A stretch of 64,000 bases of DNA from a bacterium UBP11_UBA4055 (GTDB lineage: Bacteria; UBA4055). Location: assembly GCA_002382735.1 (NCBI GenBank), contig DFZN01000039.1, positions 27,417-91,416 on the forward strand, written 5' to 3'. Numbering within the stretch: position 1 is the first letter of the stretch; every line of letters starts with the position of its first letter. This document shows, piece by piece, positions 60,333-64,000 of the stretch. The position numbers and the translations under genes were made by a program. Under the pieces are notes generated by a model that saw only the letters and a list, made by a program, of their open reading frames with translations, was not told the DNA's origin and ran no database searches.

Positions 60333-63300
60333 ATGAAAAAAATATTAGCGGTCATCTTCTCTGTAGCCTGTATCACGCTCTTTGCGGGAGATATAAAACT
60401 GACTGACAGTTCAAAAACAGGGTACAGGATAATTTCTGAGAATCCTGACGGATTTACGATCGAATTTTCGGTTAGTGAGGTGTCTTACACTCCCGTCATG
60501 ACAGAAAAAGGTGAGTTCGTTAAGATCGGTTTCAGCGGATCACAAAACTCGCATAATATCGGCGGACCTGACCTGCCTGTTTTCAGAGAGCTCACAGGCT
60601 TTCCTGAAGGATCTGAACCTTCTGTCAAAATTTTATCATACGATGAAAAAGAGATATTTCTTGGCGACTTCGGAATAAGCTCAAAGATATATCCTTCACA
60701 GCCGGGATATTCAAAAAGCTCCAAACCTGAAGACAGGAAATTCATATACAGCGAAAATGCCTATGATTCCAAATCTTATATAGCTTCCGGATCCGCTTCG
60801 ATCACGAAAAGCGGAAACATGAGAGGCGTTGATATCGGTGTGCTTGAGATCAGACCAATGACCTATAATCCTTCAGCGAACTCTTTAATTATCCGTACAA
60901 ATATTAAAGCGGAAATTACATACAACGGAAGCGGAAACGAACTTTACACAAAGATGGCTGAGAATTATTCGCCGTTCTTTGAGAATGCGTTCTCGAAACT
61001 GATAAACATTAAGAACAGTCCCGCGAAAAGCGATCTTGTACAGTATCCGGTTAACTATCTTATACTGGCTAACGCAAACCTTGACGGTAACGCCAAACTG
61101 CAGGAATTTATTGACTGGAAGACTCAGAAAGGGTTCAATGTAATAACCAATTTCGTCTCATCATCTTCATCAATATCTGTTAATGACGCGTGGGTGGAAA
61201 GTCAGTACGGTAGCTTGAGCCCGAAACCGTCATTTCTTCTTATTGTTGGTGATCACGACGGAACTTACGGTGTGCTTTCTGAAGTCAATCCGGTTCTTGG
61301 GTCTGCCGGAGGTGTAACGAGATCCGACCTCCTCTACGGAGTTATGGGGACTACAGGTAATTTGAACAGGATCCCTTCCATCTATGTCGGTAGGTTTTCT
61401 GTCAGATCGGAAGCCGAATTGGCAGCACAGGTTGATAAAACGATATGGTATGAGAAAACACAGTTCACAACAGGAGCCGATCTGAGCTATCTTTCCAATG
61501 TTGTCGGGGTCGCCGGAGTGGACGGGTCTTATGCCTCGACACACGGAAATCCTCAGATAAGCTACGGAATGACATATTATTTCAACGATACATATCGTAA
61601 TCCCTTGGACAATACGCTTGTCAACATCACGGGGATACCTTATTATTATCCGGCTTCGGATGCTCCAGGAGTAAATACGGAGATCATAAATTATGTATCT
61701 TCAGGTATTTCATTCTATAATTACACTGCCCACGGTTACAACGGCGGCTTTGCTGATCCTTCTTTTTCGATCACTAATGTTAACAGCTTAACGAACTCCG
61801 AAAAATACCCGCTCGTTGTCGGCAACTGCTGCCTCACAGGTTCGTTCGGCGATGCTGAATGCTTTGGCGAGTCATGGCTCAATGCTGCAGACAAAGGCGG
61901 TATCGGATTTATCGGTGCCTCTATGTCAACTTACTGGGACGAAGATCTCGCCATGGGTGTCGGTCTTGCAGCTGCGAATCAGATACCTCCGCCGCTCGAT
62001 ACAACAAATCCGGGAATGTATGACGGCGTAATGGCTCTCGGATATTCCACTCAGGCAGGCATGAAACATGTAGGGCTTATGGCTGTTGAACGGCTCAATA
62101 CATCAATTACAAGTTCATACTGGTCGTCATACCATCTCTTCGGAGATCCCTCTCTGATGGTATATATGGGTGTACCCGGAGTTAACCCCGTTTCACACGC
62201 CAGTGAAATGCCATTTGGGGAAAATTATTTTACAATTCAAGCTTTGAAAGGCTCATATATTGCCATTACCGACGATTCCGGAACTTTGCATGGGGTAGGT
62301 ATTGCTGACGAAACCGGATATGCGGCTGTTACAATCGATCCGTTTATAAGCGGTTATGCTCACATTACTGTTACTTCGCAGTTCAAAAAACCTTATTTCG
62401 CATCAATACCGGTCAGCGAACCAACCGGACCTTATCTTCTTGAAAATGATTATACATTCTCTACGGTCAATTTCGGTGAAAACGGCACAATTGATCTTGA
62501 GCTTAAGAATATTGGTATCGCCTCATCAGAAGGGATCACTGTAACCGCTTCAACCGAAAGCGAATATCTGATCTTAAACGACTTTCAGGAAACATACCCC
62601 GACATAGCTGCTGCGGATTCTGTCAAAAGAACCTCCGTTTTCAGCTACTCAATATTTGCCAATGTACCAGACAGACAAAAGATCAGGATCGACATAACAA
62701 TAAATGACACATCGAAGAACACATATTACAGCTGGATAGACTTTGAAGCCGAATCTCCGAATTTATCATACGGGTATTCATTTGACGGGGATGCGGTCTA
62801 TCCCGGAGACAGCAAGAACATCACTGTTTCGGTAGAAAATTCAGGCACCGGAGACCTGTCTGATGTTACGGCGGCTTTAACAGAAACGACCGGGGCGGAT
62901 GTAACTATTTCTGCACCTCAGCTGATATCATTAATTGAAGGCGAGAAAACTACTGACATTGTATTTAATGTCGATTTCTCAGAAAGCATCCAGAGCGGAA
63001 CCGGTTTGAACTTCGAACTTAACCTGAATACGACGGGCGGATATTCGGACACTTATTCATTCGATCTTAATGTTGGAATGACCGAGAACTTCGAAACCGG
63101 AGATTTCACAAGTAATCCTTGGGTATTTGAAGGAAATTTGGAGTGGACGACTGATAACACGATCTTTTATGCCGGAGAATATTCTTCAAGATCAGGAATG
63201 ATCACCGACGGTCAGTATTCAACTATGAAAGTAAGCTTCGAATACCTTGAGAACGGAATGATGACTTTTTATCGAAAAGCTTCCTCGGAATCCGGATATG

Positions 63301-63785
63301 ATAAGCTTAATTTCTATATTGACGGAGTATTACAGAACAGCTGGAGCGGCGAATTGAACTGGGCATACATGACATATCCTGTTTCACAAGGCGTTCATAC
63401 TTTCACATGGGAATACAAAAAAGACAGCAGCATATCAGGCGGATCTGATTGCGCCTGGATAGACAACATTCTGGCAACGAATATACTTTTGGGTATTGAC
63501 GGGGAAGACAGCCTGATACCTGATGACATTACTCTTAATCAGAACTATCCGAACCCGTTCAACCCTGTTACAACAATAAATTTCTCTGTTCCTTCTTCTC
63601 AGGATATAAAACTGAGCATCTATAATTCCAAAGGACAGCTGGTCAGGAATGTTCTGGAAAGAAAGATGAATCGGGGTTCTTACTCAGTAACCGTTGACGC
63701 AGCGCAATTCAACAGCGGGATATATTTTTATATGCTGGAGACTGCAGACAAAAAGCTTACCAGAAAAATGCTTCTGGTCAAATAG
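60333..63785 (+). CDS. Gingipain-like C25 cysteine peptidase with T9SS sorting domain
   Basis: A 1150-residue secreted peptidase. Signal peptide about 1-19; a propeptide runs to about 235. The C25 catalytic domain covers about 236-610, with LLIVGDHDG, His467 in YTAHGYNGG and the nucleophile probably Cys500 in GNCCLTGSF; FGESWLNA follows as in gingipains. Immunoglobulin-like domains follow (about 615-920). A MAM-like segment is present (ENFETGDFTSNPW), and the last 80 residues are a T9SS type A sorting domain (NQNYPNPFNPVTTINFS, LSIYNSKGQLVRN, SGIYFYMLE). The ATG at 60333 with GGAG 7-8 bases upstream is chosen over the GTG at 60321. It is probably displayed on the surface and digests protein. 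Own promoter and terminator. Confidence 0.93.
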   Translation: MKKILAVIFSVACITLFAGDIKLTDSSKTGYRIISENPDGFTIEFSVSEVSYTPVMTEKGEFVKIGFSGSQNSHNIGGPDLPVFRELTGFPEGSEPSVKILSYDEKEIFLGDFGISSKIYPSQPGYSKSSKPEDRKFIYSENAYDSKSYIASGSASITKSGNMRGVDIGVLEIRPMTYNPSANSLIIRTNIKAEITYNGSGNELYTKMAENYSPFFENAFSKLINIKNSPAKSDLVQYPVNYLILANANLDGNAKLQEFIDWKTQKGFNVITNFVSSSSSISVNDAWVESQYGSLSPKPSFLLIVGDHDGTYGVLSEVNPVLGSAGGVTRSDLLYGVMGTTGNLNRIPSIYVGRFSVRSEAELAAQVDKTIWYEKTQFTTGADLSYLSNVVGVAGVDGSYASTHGNPQISYGMTYYFNDTYRNPLDNTLVNITGIPYYYPASDAPGVNTEIINYVSSGISFYNYTAHGYNGGFADPSFSITNVNSLTNSEKYPLVVGNCCLTGSFGDAECFGESWLNAADKGGIGFIGASMSTYWDEDLAMGVGLAAANQIPPPLDTTNPGMYDGVMALGYSTQAGMKHVGLMAVERLNTSITSSYWSSYHLFGDPSLMVYMGVPGVNPVSHASEMPFGENYFTIQALKGSYIAITDDSGTLHGVGIADETGYAAVTIDPFISGYAHITVTSQFKKPYFASIPVSEPTGPYLLENDYTFSTVNFGENGTIDLELKNIGIASSEGITVTASTESEYLILNDFQETYPDIAAADSVKRTSVFSYSIFANVPDRQKIRIDITINDTSKNTYYSWIDFEAESPNLSYGYSFDGDAVYPGDSKNITVSVENSGTGDLSDVTAALTETTGADVTISAPQLISLIEGEKTTDIVFNVDFSESIQSGTGLNFELNLNTTGGYSDTYSFDLNVGMTENFETGDFTSNPWVFEGNLEWTTDNTIFYAGEYSSRSGMITDGQYSTMKVSFEYLENGMMTFYRKASSESGYDKLNFYIDGVLQNSWSGELNWAYMTYPVSQGVHTFTWEYKKDSSISGGSDCAWIDNILATNILLGIDGEDSLIPDDITLNQNYPNPFNPVTTINFSVPSSQDIKLSIYNSKGQLVRNVLERKMNRGSYSVTVDAAQFNSGIYFYMLETADKKLTRKMLLVK

Positions 63786-63802
63786 TACTTATGATACAAA
63801 TA

Positions 63803-63830
63803 AAAAGCCCCGAAAATTTTCGGGGCTTTT
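63803..63830 (+). terminator. Rho-independent terminator after the C25 peptidase gene
   Basis: A long stem AAAAGCCCCGAAAA/TTTTCGGGGCTTTT (14 bp if fully paired) with T-rich end, 17 bases past the stop; near-symmetrical, so it may act both ways. Confidence 0.9.
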
Positions 63831-63888
63831 AATTACTTAAAGTTAAATGACTGATTATATCTTAATGCGATGCAGTAGATCAACGCAA

Positions 63889-63967
63889 GCTTAGGTATTT
63901 GTTCTAAAATGCAAAATCCTTCAAGGAGCAGTCGTGATATTGAAGGGGAGCTTAGTGTGACCTAAGC
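63889..63967. other. Candidate structured RNA or regulatory leader at the right edge
   Basis: Nested complementary segments: GCTTAGGT (63889-63896) with ACCTAAGC (63960-63967), enclosing CCTTCAA (63918-63924) with TTGAAGG (63940-63946). A second GCTTAG (63950-63955) could instead pair locally with CTAAGC (63962-63967), giving two exclusive folds. All six frames are short and broken here. I do not recognise a known riboswitch or RNA family, and the strand is uncertain. The region 63831-63888 before it holds nothing recognisable. Confidence 0.35.
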
Positions 63968-64000
63968 GACCTGAACATATCGAGGCTGCGACGAAGAAGG

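Overview
The window is a chromosomal segment of a low-GC (about 40% by eye) Gram-negative-type bacterium. Two large exported proteins end in the Asn-Tyr-Pro-Asn-Pro-Phe-Asn-Pro type of Por-secretion (T9SS type A) sorting domain, and there is an apolipoprotein N-acyltransferase. Both point to the FCB superphylum, probably a candidate-phylum lineage such as Delongbacteria, Cloacimonadota or a relative. This placement is inference, since no rRNA gene is present.

Layout. 1-3244: accessory edge with the 3' part of a type ISP restriction-modification methylase, a PemK/MazF-type toxin-antitoxin pair, a frameshifted small gene and a displaced 75-bp copy of the methylase tail. 3245-8760: DNA polymerase I (-) and an exported M16 peptidase (+). 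8777-19657 (-): an apparent operon. In transcription order it has a two-domain nucleotidyl cyclase fused to an AAA/STAND ATPase and TPRs, two beta-roll repeat surface proteins, a frameshifted relic of a third, and a GLUG-repeat surface protein. 19850-27789 (-): housekeeping genes (recJ, a membrane protein, RNase P RNA, a zinc-ribbon protein, Nif3, tRNA(CAU), a TrmJ-like methylase, an M18 aminopeptidase, nth). 27857-32609: an exported phosphoesterase-like protein (+), then a membrane operon (-) of YbbR/CdaR, NfeD, FloA and a small membrane protein. 32712-37238 (+): a TPP-riboswitch-controlled thiS-thiG-thiH-thiD2/thiE-thiC operon. 37239-38217: a decayed gap. 38218-41445 (+): a RelE/ParE-type toxin-antitoxin pair followed by lnt and thiI. 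41440-53154: an SDR (-), an exported subtilase (+), a hybrid histidine kinase (+), tldD/tldE (+) and leuS (-). 53286-63785: a T9SS cargo protein (-), a FAD-domain protein with a MerR regulator (-), two glycosyltransferases (-) and a gingipain-like C25 peptidase (+). The last 215 bases hold a terminator and a candidate structured RNA.

The thiamine operon supplies thiazole (ThiS, ThiG, ThiH), pyrimidine (ThiC), HMP-P kinase (ThiD2) and coupling (ThiE) under TPP control. ThiI lies about 3 kb away. Exported peptidases (M16, S8, C25) and T9SS cargo suggest a surface-active, protein-degrading lifestyle.

Most notable: the cyclase has its active-site residues split between its two domains, as in mammalian soluble adenylyl cyclase, and it heads an operon of repetitive surface proteins. 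Three unrelated transcription units share an exact TTGTTT-N17-TATATT promoter-like element. Several genes are frameshifted or duplicated in part.
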